From TMED14 sp038145075 (GTDB taxonomy: Bacteria; Bacteroidota; Bacteroidia; Flavobacteriales; Schleiferiaceae), in the NCBI GenBank assembly GCA_038145075.1, contig JAYQOY010000014.1:1-35473 (forward strand): a stretch of 35,473 nt of DNA, written 5' to 3'. Both the position numbers and the translations under genes were made by a program. Under the pieces are notes generated by a model. The model was given only the letters and a program-made list of their open reading frames with translations. It searched no databases and was not told the origin of the DNA. Shown piece after piece: positions 12,932 through 21,643 of this stretch. Positions within the stretch are counted from its first letter, which is position 1. Every line of letters starts with the position of its first letter.

Positions 12932-15220
12932 ATGGCAAAGAAGAACGCACCCATCCGCAAGCGCGACATCCTCGACTACCACGAAGGAGTTCGGCCCGGA
13001 AAGATTGAAGTCATACCCACCAAGCCGTCCAACTCGCAGCGCGACTTGAGCATCGCCTACTCCCCTGGAGTGGCGGAGCCCTGCTTGGAAATTGCGGCAA
13101 ACCCTTCAGATGCCTACCGCTACACGGCAAAAGGCAATTTGGTGGCAGTCATTTCCAACGGTACGGCTGTTTTGGGCTTGGGAGACATAGGCCCATTGGC
13201 GTCTAAGCCCGTAATGGAGGGCAAGGGCGTCCTCTTTAAAATCTTTGCAGACATTGACGTCTTCGACCTAGAACTGGACACCAAGGATCCGGACAAATTC
13301 ATCGAGACGGTTAAAATTTTGGCCCCTACGTTTGGCGGCATCAATCTGGAGGACATCAGTGCGCCGGAGTGCTTTGTAATTGAGCAACGCTTGCGGGAAG
13401 AACTGGACATCCCCATCATGCACGACGACCAGCACGGCACCGCCATCATTACCGGCGCGGCCCTGCTCAACGCCCTTGAACTAGTTAAAAAGGATATCGC
13501 AAAAGTGAGAGTGGTCTTCAACGGGGCCGGCGCCAGCGCCATCTCCTGCGCCACCTTGTATTTGGCCTTGGGCGTCAAGCCCGAAAATCTCACCATGTGC
13601 GACTCCAAGGGGGTCATCCACGACGGCCGTAAGGATTTAACGAATGAAAAGCTGCGTTTTGCGCGGCCCAACACGAAGCGTGAACTAGCAGAAGCCATTG
13701 AAGGTGCAGATGTCTTTGTAGGACTGTCTAAGGGGAACATCCTGACGCCTGCTATGATTAAAACAATGGCTAAAAAGCCTGTTGTATTTGCTTTGGCCAA
13801 CCCGGACCCTGAAATCAAGTACGAACTCGCGAAAGAGACACGAGACGACTTGATTATGGCGACCGGCCGCAGCGATAATCCAAACCAGGTCAACAACGTT
13901 TTGGGCTTCCCCTACATCTTCCGAGGAGCCTTGGACGTGCGCGCAACCCAGATAAACGAAGCCATGAAGCTGGCGGCCGTCAAGGCCATCGCCGAATTGG
14001 CGAAGGAGCCCGTCCCCGAGATTGTGAACCTCGCCTATGGCAGTCGCAACTTGACCTTCGGCCCCGATTACATTATTCCCAAGCCCTTCGACCCGCGATT
14101 GATCTACAAAGTGTCCTCTGCAGTAGCCAAGGCCGCTATGGATTCTGGAGTGGCCCAGCAGTCAATAGCAAATTGGGAGGCCTATGAAGAGGAGTTGCGC
14201 AGTCGTTTGGGCCGAGACGATAAGTTTATTCGACTCGTCATGGAAAAGGCGAAGACCAACCCCAAGAAGGTGGTCTTCAACGAGGCGGAAAACTACCGCG
14301 TGCTCAAGGCCGCTCAGATCGTTATGGAAGAAGGCATCGCCGAGCCCATTTTGCTGGGCGACGCGAGCCGCATTCAAGCTTTGAACGAAGAGTTCAGCCT
14401 GGGCTTAGAAGACGTTCAAATTATCGACGTCAAGAGCTTCCACGTGCCCCGCATTGCGGAGTACGCGGACGAATACTACAAATGGCGCCAACGAAAGGGC
14501 GTGGGCTACGACGAAGCGCGTCGCAACATGCGCAACCGCGATTACTACGGTCCCATGATGGTTCGCATGGGCGATGCCGATGCCTACATTACGGGGTCCA
14601 TGGTGAAGTACCCACGTGCCGTGAAGCCCGTTCTCGAAATTTTAGGCCCCAAAGACCACAGCCGCACGGTCGCGGGCGTCTACGTGATGCTAACCAAGCG
14701 CGGCCCACGCTTCTTTGCGGACACGACCATGAACCAAGACCCCTCCGCGGAGCGCATTGCACAAATCGCTTGCGAGGCTGCGGCCATGGTGCGCAAGATG
14801 AATTTGGAGCCCCGGGTGGCGTTGTTGAGCTATTCCAACTTTGGGTCTTCTGCAGAAGGCAAAACGCCCAAGAAGATGCGCGACGCACTTCGCATCATTC
14901 GCCAGCGCGAACCAGGTCTCATCGCCGACGGCGAAATGCAAGCCAACTTCGCCGTGGACAACGTTCTCTTGCAGGAGCAATTCCCCTTCAGCGACTTGGT
15001 CGGCAAGGAGCCCAACATCTTTGTCTTCCCCGGCCTGAGCTCTGCGAACATCTCCTACAAACTGCTCCAGTCCATGGGCAGCATGGAGGCCGTGGGTCCT
15101 TTGTTGATCGGTTTGAGCTATCCCGCACACGTGCTACAGCTGGGCTCTAGCGTCCGCGAAATTGTGAACGCCGCCGCTATGGCTGTGATTGACGCGCAGT
15201 CGCGGGAGGTAGTTGACTAA
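12932..15220 (+). CDS. maeB: NADP-dependent malic enzyme with C-terminal phosphotransacetylase-like domain
   Basis: The 762-residue protein is a MaeB-type fusion. Residues about 1-430 form the malic enzyme: the SIAYSPGVAEPC opening, NGTAVLGLGDIGP, the metal and substrate motif IMHDDQHGTAII, and a Rossmann segment VVFNGAGASAISC. It converts malate to pyruvate and CO2 with reduction of NADP. Residues about 435-762 resemble phosphate acetyltransferase (NPKKVVFNEAENYRVL, MTKRGPRFFADTTMN, NIFVFPGLSSANISYKL). In characterised MaeB proteins that domain is regulatory, responding to acetyl-CoA, rather than catalytic. Full length matches the family. Its last 44 nt overlap the end of the convergent MFS gene. 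Confidence 0.95.
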   Translation: MAKKNAPIRKRDILDYHEGVRPGKIEVIPTKPSNSQRDLSIAYSPGVAEPCLEIAANPSDAYRYTAKGNLVAVISNGTAVLGLGDIGPLASKPVMEGKGVLFKIFADIDVFDLELDTKDPDKFIETVKILAPTFGGINLEDISAPECFVIEQRLREELDIPIMHDDQHGTAIITGAALLNALELVKKDIAKVRVVFNGAGASAISCATLYLALGVKPENLTMCDSKGVIHDGRKDLTNEKLRFARPNTKRELAEAIEGADVFVGLSKGNILTPAMIKTMAKKPVVFALANPDPEIKYELAKETRDDLIMATGRSDNPNQVNNVLGFPYIFRGALDVRATQINEAMKLAAVKAIAELAKEPVPEIVNLAYGSRNLTFGPDYIIPKPFDPRLIYKVSSAVAKAAMDSGVAQQSIANWEAYEEELRSRLGRDDKFIRLVMEKAKTNPKKVVFNEAENYRVLKAAQIVMEEGIAEPILLGDASRIQALNEEFSLGLEDVQIIDVKSFHVPRIAEYADEYYKWRQRKGVGYDEARRNMRNRDYYGPMMVRMGDADAYITGSMVKYPRAVKPVLEILGPKDHSRTVAGVYVMLTKRGPRFFADTTMNQDPSAERIAQIACEAAAMVRKMNLEPRVALLSYSNFGSSAEGKTPKKMRDALRIIRQREPGLIADGEMQANFAVDNVLLQEQFPFSDLVGKEPNIFVFPGLSSANISYKLLQSMGSMEAVGPLLIGLSYPAHVLQLGSSVREIVNAAAMAVIDAQSREVVD

Positions 15221-16394
15221 AGCCGAGTGCAGCTAGTAGGGCGAGGCCCACACAGATCCACCACAGCATTTCAAATCCCGGGCCCGCAATTGTGCGGGTT
15301 CCAAGGATAGGTGCAAGGATGTGGCCCAGCGCGTAGGTAGCGGCGTAGAGGCCGAGGTAGCGGCCGCGCGAAGCGTCCCCAGCCCGTAAGGTGATCCAGG
15401 AAATCATGAAGGGCATGGCGAGGATTTCCGCTAGGCTGAGAATGCCCATGGACAAGAAAAGGTTGGGCACGCCGTCTAATAGATTCAAGCTGGCAAACGA
15501 CAGGGCCAGGATGACGCAGCCCAGGGCGATGGCATAGCGGGGCTTGATGCGGTTCTGCGCCCAGTTGACAAAGACCATTTCGACACCTACCACAAGCACG
15601 CCGTTTGCGCCCAGCAAGAGGCCGATCATTTCTTCGGAGAGGTGGTATTCGTTCCGGTAGTAGAGCGGTAGGGAGGCGACCAACTGGAAGAATACGACCG
15701 CAAAAATCAAGACTAAGGCAGAGAAGGCCATGGCACTGGGGTCGCGGAAGGGGGATCGGCCTTTCGGCTTGACTTCGCGCTGGCTCCTGGGTTGGCGCTT
15801 GCGGAAGTAGGCGGTGAACAAGATGCCGGCGCCAAAGCAGGTGAGGGCATCGGCCCAGAAAAGCCCCTGATAATTCATCGCGGCGATGAGGCCGGCTGCG
15901 GCAGGGCCCAAGGAAAAGCCGAGGTTGATGGCCATTCGGTTCAGGGAGAAGGCCTTGGTGACATTTTCGGGCTTGGCGTACTCAAAGACAGCGGCGGAAT
16001 TGGCGGGACGCACCATGTCCGCGATGGCCGTGAGGAGGAAGACGCCCGCGCAGAGCAGCCAAAAATCAGAAATGAAGGATAGCCCCAAAAAGAGGATGCT
16101 GCCGCCAAAAAGGGCAGAACTTTGGACGCGGTAGGAGCCGATTCGGTCTGTCCAGTAACCGCCATTGAAGGCGCCCAGCATGGAGCCGGCCCCAAAGCAG
16201 GCCATGACGTAGCCGGTGTCTTCCAAGGAGAAGTTCAGGCCCTCCGTGAGGTACAAACTCAAAAAGGGGAGGACCATGGTGCCCGCCCGGTTGATGAGCA
16301 TGACGGTGGCGAGAACCCAAGCTTCCGGGGAGAGGCCCGAAAAAGCTGCTTTGTAGGAACGCACCGCCGCGGTCAATGGATTTTGAGCTGGCAT
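15177..16394 (-). CDS. MFS transporter, drug-efflux type
   Basis: The 405-residue product has about twelve hydrophobic segments and the MFS loop 2-3 motif in GGYWTDRIGSYRV (G-x3-D-R-x-G pattern). The overall shape and the INRAGTMVLPFLSLYLTEGL first helix match the MDR-type MFS proteins (MdtH-like), proton-driven exporters of the inner membrane. The substrate is unknown. The start at 16394 is supported by an exact TACCTTTG box only 4 nt upstream. The C-terminal tail (QLPPATARQSQP) is encoded antisense to the end of maeB, a 44-nt convergent overlap with no terminator between. Confidence 0.87.
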   Translation of the reverse strand: MPAQNPLTAAVRSYKAAFSGLSPEAWVLATVMLINRAGTMVLPFLSLYLTEGLNFSLEDTGYVMACFGAGSMLGAFNGGYWTDRIGSYRVQSSALFGGSILFLGLSFISDFWLLCAGVFLLTAIADMVRPANSAAVFEYAKPENVTKAFSLNRMAINLGFSLGPAAAGLIAAMNYQGLFWADALTCFGAGILFTAYFRKRQPRSQREVKPKGRSPFRDPSAMAFSALVLIFAVVFFQLVASLPLYYRNEYHLSEEMIGLLLGANGVLVVGVEMVFVNWAQNRIKPRYAIALGCVILALSFASLNLLDGVPNLFLSMGILSLAEILAMPFMISWITLRAGDASRGRYLGLYAATYALGHILAPILGTRTIAGPGFEMLWWICVGLALLAALGFSQLPPATARQSQP

Positions 16395-16398
16395 GCCG

Positions 16399-16406
16399 CA
16401 AAGGTA
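16399..16406 (-). promoter_or_regulatory. -7 box of the MFS gene
   Basis: On the minus strand TACCTTTG ends 4 nt before the ATG at 16394, predicting a leaderless transcript. Confidence 0.6.
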
Positions 16407-16432
16407 CCGCCCGAGGTGCCCCGGCTGTTCAC

Positions 16433-16440
16433 TATCTTCA
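16433..16440 (+). promoter_or_regulatory. Possible -7 box of the outer-membrane protein gene
   Basis: TATCTTCA differs from TAnnTTTG at the last two bases and ends 5 nt before the ATG at 16446. Confidence 0.35.
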
Positions 16441-16445
16441 CCGCA

Positions 16446-17000
16446 ATGAAGCGTTTTTTCTTCCTCTTGGCGATGCTATTGGCGCCGCTTGCTTGGGCTC
16501 AGGACGACCCCCACTTTCTGCATGGATTTGGCTACGATTATTCCATTGGGGTGCCGCGCAACAATGCCGGCCAGCTCTTCATGGGCAATGGTTTGAACTA
16601 CGTGCCTCGCTACGTCTTCCCGGTGAATGAGAACTTCAGCTATGGACTGGGTTTGCCCGTTGGAGCATCCTTAGTGCAGTCCTTGGTGAGTGGTGCAACG
16701 GCTTTGGGGGTGAATTACGCGTTGTGCGGTTCCGTGCATGCAGGTATGGGCGCGACGGCAACAAGCACCAAAGCGCTGGGTGGCTTCTTCAGTTTAGGCT
16801 TTGGCAGCTACGATGTCAACTACTTTGACCTCTATGGGATGACGCGCGATGCGCATTATGGCCCGTATGTGGAGGCCGGTGTCCGAATCCCCTACTACGG
16901 TCAAGACCTCACCATTGCCGTTGCCAACTGGCGGGGGATGAATGCTGCCAACGGACGCTCGCAGGTATTCTCCGTAAAGTTGATTTACGAATTCTTTTAA
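16446..17000 (+). CDS. Small predicted outer-membrane beta-barrel protein
   Basis: The start at 16446 gives a clear signal peptide (MKRFFFLLAMLLAPLAWAQ, cleavage after AWA); the open frame upstream is only antisense of the MFS gene. The 184-residue product then alternates short amphipathic strands with Gly and aromatic residues (FSYGLGLPVGASL, GGFFSLGFGSYDVNYF, YGPYVEAGVRIPYYG) and ends in Phe (FSVKLIYEFF), the usual signal for outer-membrane barrel insertion. The family is unknown to me. Its TAA stop shares the palindrome TTAA with the stop of the convergent yqeY gene. Confidence 0.75.
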   Translation: MKRFFFLLAMLLAPLAWAQDDPHFLHGFGYDYSIGVPRNNAGQLFMGNGLNYVPRYVFPVNENFSYGLGLPVGASLVQSLVSGATALGVNYALCGSVHAGMGATATSTKALGGFFSLGFGSYDVNYFDLYGMTRDAHYGPYVEAGVRIPYYGQDLTIAVANWRGMNAANGRSQVFSVKLIYEFF

Positions 17001-17458
17001 GCGCCGAGTAAACGCTTAACGGCGTCTGCTACGGCTTTGCCTTCCGCTTTTCCAGCCATGGCTTTGCTGCAAACGCCCATGGCCTTTCCAAAGTCTCCAG
17101 GACCGCTGGCACCGACTTGAGCCAAAAGTGGTTTCAAGGCTGCTTCTAGGTCGGCTCCCTCGAGCATGGCAGGCAAGTAGGCACTAATGACGGCCAACTG
17201 CTCTTCCTCTACCTGGGCCAAATCTGCTCGGTTCTGCTGGTTGAAGATGTCAGCAGCTTCTTGACGCTGCTTCTTCAGGCGCTGCAGTACAGCTACCTCT
17301 TGGGCTTCCGTAAGGCTGCCCCCATTGCCGGCATTGGATTTCTCCATCGTAAGGGCGGTCCGAATAGCACGAATCGCCTCCAAGCGCACCGTCTCTTTAG
17401 CGCGCATGGCCGATTTCAGGTCTTCACCCAGGCGTGCGTCTAGGGTTTCAGTCGACAT
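16997..17458 (-). CDS. GatB/YqeY domain protein
   Basis: The 153-residue product is a stand-alone GatB/YqeY domain: an N-terminal helical half (LGEDLKSAMRAKETVRLEAIRAIRTAL) and a C-terminal half with YLPAMLEGADLEAALKPL and GDFGKAMGVCSKAMAGKAEGKAVADAVK. The domain is shared with the tRNA-amidotransferase subunit GatB, where it binds tRNA; the role of the free form is not settled. The start chosen (MSTETLDARLG) lies inside the end of ftsZ: ATGTCGACTGA is shared, an 11-nt overlap suggesting coupled translation. It is the last gene of the dcw operon. Confidence 0.9.
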   Translation of the reverse strand: MSTETLDARLGEDLKSAMRAKETVRLEAIRAIRTALTMEKSNAGNGGSLTEAQEVAVLQRLKKQRQEAADIFNQQNRADLAQVEEEQLAVISAYLPAMLEGADLEAALKPLLAQVGASGPGDFGKAMGVCSKAMAGKAEGKAVADAVKRLLGA

Positions 17459-20117
17459 TGTCGTGTAGGAATGAATTATGCGAGCGGAATTCCACATCGT
17501 TTTTCTCACCACTCAGTCCAGTCTTGCCTAGGTTGGATTCTTTCGAGTAGGCGGTAGGAGCAACATCCATGCCTTTGCGGGCATAGCTCGGGGTCTCCCA
17601 TTCCTGCTCCGTCATCACCATGGCTTGGACGTGGGTATTAAACGTGTGGTTGTAGTTCGACAGGTACGCGCGACGTTCGGCAGCCATGCGGTTGAGTTTG
17701 TCGCGGCTGATGGGGTCGTTCTCAGGATCCAATTGAACGGGGCCTTTAGGAGCGGGCTCCACCACGCGCAATTCAAAATCGTCTGAAACGCGTGCGCGAG
17801 AAACAGGTTGCTCAGGCGTTGCCGCTGCCTCTGGGGCCGATTTTTCCTCAGGCAAAGCGGCTTCTGGATCTAGGGATGCGGGCGCAGAGGCGACAGGGGC
17901 CTCTTGAACTTCCCACGTTTCCTCCTGTGTTTCAGCAATGGGTGCTTCCTGAACATGGGGTTCTGCTACTGGAGCCTCAGATGCTTCTAATGCACGAACT
18001 TCTGCATCGGCAGCTGCCTCAGGCTCTAGATGTGCAACCTCGGATGAAGGGGCAGGCGTGGGCGCAGGACCAAAGAGTTCTTCTTCAAGTGCGCGCAAGT
18101 CGTTCAAGTCGTACGAAGCCACTTCACGTCGCTTGGGGCTTTCCTCGGCGACTGGATTGATGGCCTCCTCGGTGTCTGCGTCTACTTCAGGAGCCTCTTC
18201 CACAACGGGAGCCTCTTCCGCGAAAGGTGATTCTAACTCAAAAGCGGCTTCCACTTCGGGAGCTTCTTCGGCCAAAGGTGCCTCAAACACAGCCTCAACT
18301 TCAGGTGCTTCCTCCGCTTGGAACGTTGGAATGAATTCGTCCGCAGGCGCATCATGGCTAAAGGCGTCAAATTCCTCCGGATACTCCAGGGTAAATCCAG
18401 CATCGTCCGAATCGTCATGAAGTTGGAAAATGGTCGTTTCACCATCTTCTTCGGCATCCGCTTCTTGACCCGAAAGTGGCTTCTCCACGTCCCATTCCAC
18501 ATCGTGGTCTAGGTCAAAGGAAGGCATCTCATAGGCAGGACCTTCTTCGTCCTCGTCTTCTAGGGCGATGGGTGCATCCAACGCAACTTCCTCCTCCGCT
18601 GGGAGCTCAAAAACGGCAGGGGCATCCTCTGCTTCCAGGGAGGAATCTTCCAGGGACAGTTCCCATGAGGCAGGCTCTTCCACCGACGTTTCAGGCAGTT
18701 CAGCTACCGTGTTCACTTCAAAGTTCAGTCCTTCGTCTTCGCTGAATTCAGCCTCGACTTCAGATAGATGTTCGGCCTCAAACGCCTCTTCCGCAAAATC
18801 CTCGGTAGCAGCTTCGGTCGGGGCTTCCGCGACGGGAGCCTCTTCTTCGTCCAGCTGGTGGACCAAGGGCAAGTCCGCTTCCGCTTCGGCATGTGCCTCA
18901 AGCGGTTGCTCGGCGGCGAAGCGCGCGGCGTTCAGGGCTTGGGCTTCGGGCTTGATGGCAGACTTGGGGTCTTCGGGGAGGGGCTGGTCCTCGATGGCTT
19001 GGAAGAGGTCAATTTGGCCGGGAAGCTGGTCGGAAGCCTTGCTGGCAGCAGGCGCTTTCGGTACTTCATTCAGCGGCTTCTCTTCGTCCAATTTGTACAC
19101 GACCGTTTCAGGAACGGCTGGAGCAATGGCACCCACAGGATTGCTGGCGCTGAAACCGGTGGCAATGACGGTCACTTGAACGGCGTCGCCCAACTGCTCG
19201 TCCTCGCCGATGCCCATGATGATGTCCACCTGACGGCCCGCTTGGTCCTGGATGTAGTCGTTGATCTCGCCAATTTCGTCAAAGGTGATTTCATGTTGGC
19301 CACTGCCCGAAACAATCAACAGCAGCACATGGCGCGCCCCTTGAATGTGGTTGTCGTTGAGCAAGGGCGAATCCAGGGCCTCCTGGACGGCGTTCATGGC
19401 ACGTTCGGGCCCGCTCGCCTTGGCCGAACCCATAATGGCCGTGCCGGAATTGTGCAGGACCGTACGCGCATCGCGCAAGTCAATGTTGACGTTGTAGTGG
19501 TGCGTGATGACCTCGGCAATGCCCTTGGCAGCGGTGGCCAACACTTCGTCTGCTTTGTTGAAGCCGGCCTTGAACCCGAGGTTGCCGTAGACTTCACGCA
19601 GTTTGTTGTTGTTGATGACGATGAGCGAATCGACTTGCTCTTTGAGTTTTTCGACCCCTGTTTCAGCTTGACGCTGGCGCAATCCGCCTTCAAAGGCAAA
19701 AGGAGCCGTCACAATGCCCACGGTTAGAATGCCCAGTTCTTTCGCGGCTTTGGCAATGACAGGCGCTGCTCCAGTGCCCGTACCACCGCCCATGCCTGCC
19801 GTGATGAAGACCATTTTCGTTTGGTTCTCCAGCATGCGTTGCACGGTGTCGTAGCTCTCCAAGGCGGCTTTCTCCCCAATTTCGGGATTGGCCCCGGCAC
19901 CCAAACCTTCGGTCAGGGTGGCGCCCAGTTGCACTTTATTCTCCACCGGGCTGTGCGCCAAGGCTTGGGCATCGGTGTTGCAGACGATGAAGTCTACGCC
20001 CCGAATGCCTTGCAGCTTCATGTAGTTAACGGCGTTGGAACCGCCGCCACCTACACCTATCACCTTGATGACAGAAGACCGGTGTTTGGGTAAATCAAAA
20101 TCTAACGTATCGCTCAT
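17448..20117 (-). CDS. ftsZ: Cell division GTPase FtsZ with very long acidic linker
   Basis: FtsZ polymerises into the Z ring at the division site. The GTPase core fills about residues 1-325: VIGVGGGGSNAVNYM, the tubulin signature GGGTGTG, NKADEV, and an end at VTVIATGF. Then comes a linker of roughly 460 residues made mostly of Glu, Ala, Pro, Asp and Val, with repeats of the EEAPEVEA kind. The conserved tail holds RDKLNRMAAERRAYL and ends NSFLHDNVD, the terminal peptide seen in flavobacterial FtsZ that binds FtsA and other partners. Total length is 889 residues, against about 380 in E. coli. The ATG at 20117 (MSDTLDFDLPKH) is preferred to the one at 20141, which lies inside ftsA. Confidence 0.96.
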   Translation of the reverse strand: MSDTLDFDLPKHRSSVIKVIGVGGGGSNAVNYMKLQGIRGVDFIVCNTDAQALAHSPVENKVQLGATLTEGLGAGANPEIGEKAALESYDTVQRMLENQTKMVFITAGMGGGTGTGAAPVIAKAAKELGILTVGIVTAPFAFEGGLRQRQAETGVEKLKEQVDSLIVINNNKLREVYGNLGFKAGFNKADEVLATAAKGIAEVITHHYNVNIDLRDARTVLHNSGTAIMGSAKASGPERAMNAVQEALDSPLLNDNHIQGARHVLLLIVSGSGQHEITFDEIGEINDYIQDQAGRQVDIIMGIGEDEQLGDAVQVTVIATGFSASNPVGAIAPAVPETVVYKLDEEKPLNEVPKAPAASKASDQLPGQIDLFQAIEDQPLPEDPKSAIKPEAQALNAARFAAEQPLEAHAEAEADLPLVHQLDEEEAPVAEAPTEAATEDFAEEAFEAEHLSEVEAEFSEDEGLNFEVNTVAELPETSVEEPASWELSLEDSSLEAEDAPAVFELPAEEEVALDAPIALEDEDEEGPAYEMPSFDLDHDVEWDVEKPLSGQEADAEEDGETTIFQLHDDSDDAGFTLEYPEEFDAFSHDAPADEFIPTFQAEEAPEVEAVFEAPLAEEAPEVEAAFELESPFAEEAPVVEEAPEVDADTEEAINPVAEESPKRREVASYDLNDLRALEEELFGPAPTPAPSSEVAHLEPEAAADAEVRALEASEAPVAEPHVQEAPIAETQEETWEVQEAPVASAPASLDPEAALPEEKSAPEAAATPEQPVSRARVSDDFELRVVEPAPKGPVQLDPENDPISRDKLNRMAAERRAYLSNYNHTFNTHVQAMVMTEQEWETPSYARKGMDVAPTAYSKESNLGKTGLSGEKNDVEFRSHNSFLHDNVD

Positions 20118-20130
20118 GAGTGGGCTCAGG

Positions 20131-21639
20131 TCATTCGTCAATTAGGTCAATAAACTTGTCGGCCCATTTCTTGAACCAGTTGCCTTGGTTGGCGCTGGTG
20201 GCAATGGGCTGTTTTTCTTTTGGGGCGTCTTCGACAGAGGCTTCCACGAGGTCCTCCTGGTGCTGGTCCTGGGGGCCGTCGAGCAAATGGTCAAAGGCGG
20301 ATTCGTCCGCCTCGTCCGTGGCATCGGCTACCGGGGCAAAGTCCCGCGCTTCTTCGTGGGATTCTGCGGCATCTCCCACAGCCACGGGCGCCTCCCAAGC
20401 CGCTTCTTCTGCGGGCTCCAGGCTGTCGACGGTGGCGAGGTCTTCTTCGGAAACCTCCACAAAGTCAATGGCTTTGCGGCTGGTCAAGCCTTGCATCAAT
20501 AGACCGACCGCCGTGGCGTAGATGGGCGAATTCAAGGGGTTCGTGGCTTCCAAAGAAGCGAGGTGCTCGTTGGGGTAGCCCACGCGCGTGTCCAAACCCG
20601 TCAAGTACTCCACCAACTGCTTGATGTGCTTCAGCTGGCTGCCACCACCCGTGATGACTACGCCGGCGATGAGCTTCTTGGAGGGTTGGTCGTAGCCGTA
20701 GTTCTTGATTTCGGTAAAGACGGCGTTGATGATTTCCGTGCAGCGCGCATGGATGATGCGGCTGAGGTTTTTCAAGCTGATTTCTTTGGGCTCGCGACCG
20801 CGCAGGCCGGGGATGGCGACGATTTCGTTCTCCTTGTTCTCGCCGGGCCAGGCGCTACCGAAGCGAACCTTCAAGGTTTCTGCCTGCTTCTCGATGATGC
20901 TGCATCCCTCCTTGATGTCGCTGGTGATGATGTTGCCGCCGTGCGGAATCACCGCGGTGTGTCGAATGATGCCGTCTTTAAAAATGGCCACATCCGTGGT
21001 GCCACCGCCAATATCCACCAGTACAACCCCAGCTTCTTTTTCTTCTTGGCTCAACACGGCGTCCGCACTGGCGAGAGGCTCTAGGTTGACGGTGTGCAGG
21101 TCCAAATTCGCACTCTTCACACAGCGCGCAATGTTTTTGATGCTCGTCAGTTGGCCAACCACGATGTGGAAGGATGCTTCCAAACGTCCGCCGTACATGC
21201 CGCGAGGCTCCTTGATGTCGCCTTGGCCGTCCACTTTGTACTCCTGGGGCAGAACGTGGATGATTTCTTCGCCGGGCATCATGGCGAGCTTGTGCACGTT
21301 TTCGGTCAATCGGTCCAAATCTGCATCCTCAATCACCTCCTCCGCATCCTCGCGGGTGATGTAGTCCGAATGCTGCAAGCTGCGAATGTGCTGGCCGGCA
21401 ATGCCCACCGCCACCGACTTGATGGAGAGACCGGCACTCTGTTCGGCCAGTTCCACCGCCTTTTCAATGGACTCAATGGTTTGGGTGATGTTCACCACCA
21501 CGCCGCGCTGAACGCCCAAGCTAGGCGCCGTGCCGTGGCCAATGATTTCAATTTTCCCAAACTCATTGTGGCGTCCAATCAAGGCCACAATCTTGGTGGT
21601 TCCGATGTCTAATCCGACAGCTATGCGGTTGGTTTTCAT
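20131..21639 (-). CDS. ftsA: Cell division protein FtsA (membrane anchor of FtsZ)
   Basis: FtsA is an actin-like ATPase that ties FtsZ filaments to the membrane. The actin-fold motifs are visible: VGLDIGTTKIVALIG (phosphate 1), VDIGGGTTDVAIF (phosphate 2) and GVVITGGGSQLK (adenosine). The product has 502 residues, longer than the usual ~420, because an acidic, disordered-looking stretch of about 90 residues (from LATVDSLEPAEEAAWE) lies before the C-terminal amphipathic helix NWFKKWADKFIDLIDE that inserts in the membrane. The start at 21639 (MKTNRIAVG) leaves a 4-nt gap to ftsQ; the ATG at 21660 would overlap it. The stop lies 13 nt before ftsZ. Confidence 0.95.
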   Translation of the reverse strand: MKTNRIAVGLDIGTTKIVALIGRHNEFGKIEIIGHGTAPSLGVQRGVVVNITQTIESIEKAVELAEQSAGLSIKSVAVGIAGQHIRSLQHSDYITREDAEEVIEDADLDRLTENVHKLAMMPGEEIIHVLPQEYKVDGQGDIKEPRGMYGGRLEASFHIVVGQLTSIKNIARCVKSANLDLHTVNLEPLASADAVLSQEEKEAGVVLVDIGGGTTDVAIFKDGIIRHTAVIPHGGNIITSDIKEGCSIIEKQAETLKVRFGSAWPGENKENEIVAIPGLRGREPKEISLKNLSRIIHARCTEIINAVFTEIKNYGYDQPSKKLIAGVVITGGGSQLKHIKQLVEYLTGLDTRVGYPNEHLASLEATNPLNSPIYATAVGLLMQGLTSRKAIDFVEVSEEDLATVDSLEPAEEAAWEAPVAVGDAAESHEEARDFAPVADATDEADESAFDHLLDGPQDQHQEDLVEASVEDAPKEKQPIATSANQGNWFKKWADKFIDLIDE

Positions 21640-21643
21640 CTCT

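Noticed and set aside
12932..15220. maeB as two genes fused by a sequencing error
   Set aside because: Malic enzyme fused to a phosphotransacetylase-like domain is the normal MaeB architecture and length.
16122..16445. Extension of the outer-membrane protein gene upstream of 16446
   Set aside because: It is antisense to the MFS gene and would bury the signal peptide.
18768..19727. Long plus-strand open frame (319 codons) opposite ftsZ
   Set aside because: It is antisense to the conserved FtsZ core and linker; GC-rich third positions keep the opposite strand open. No signal, motif or family match.
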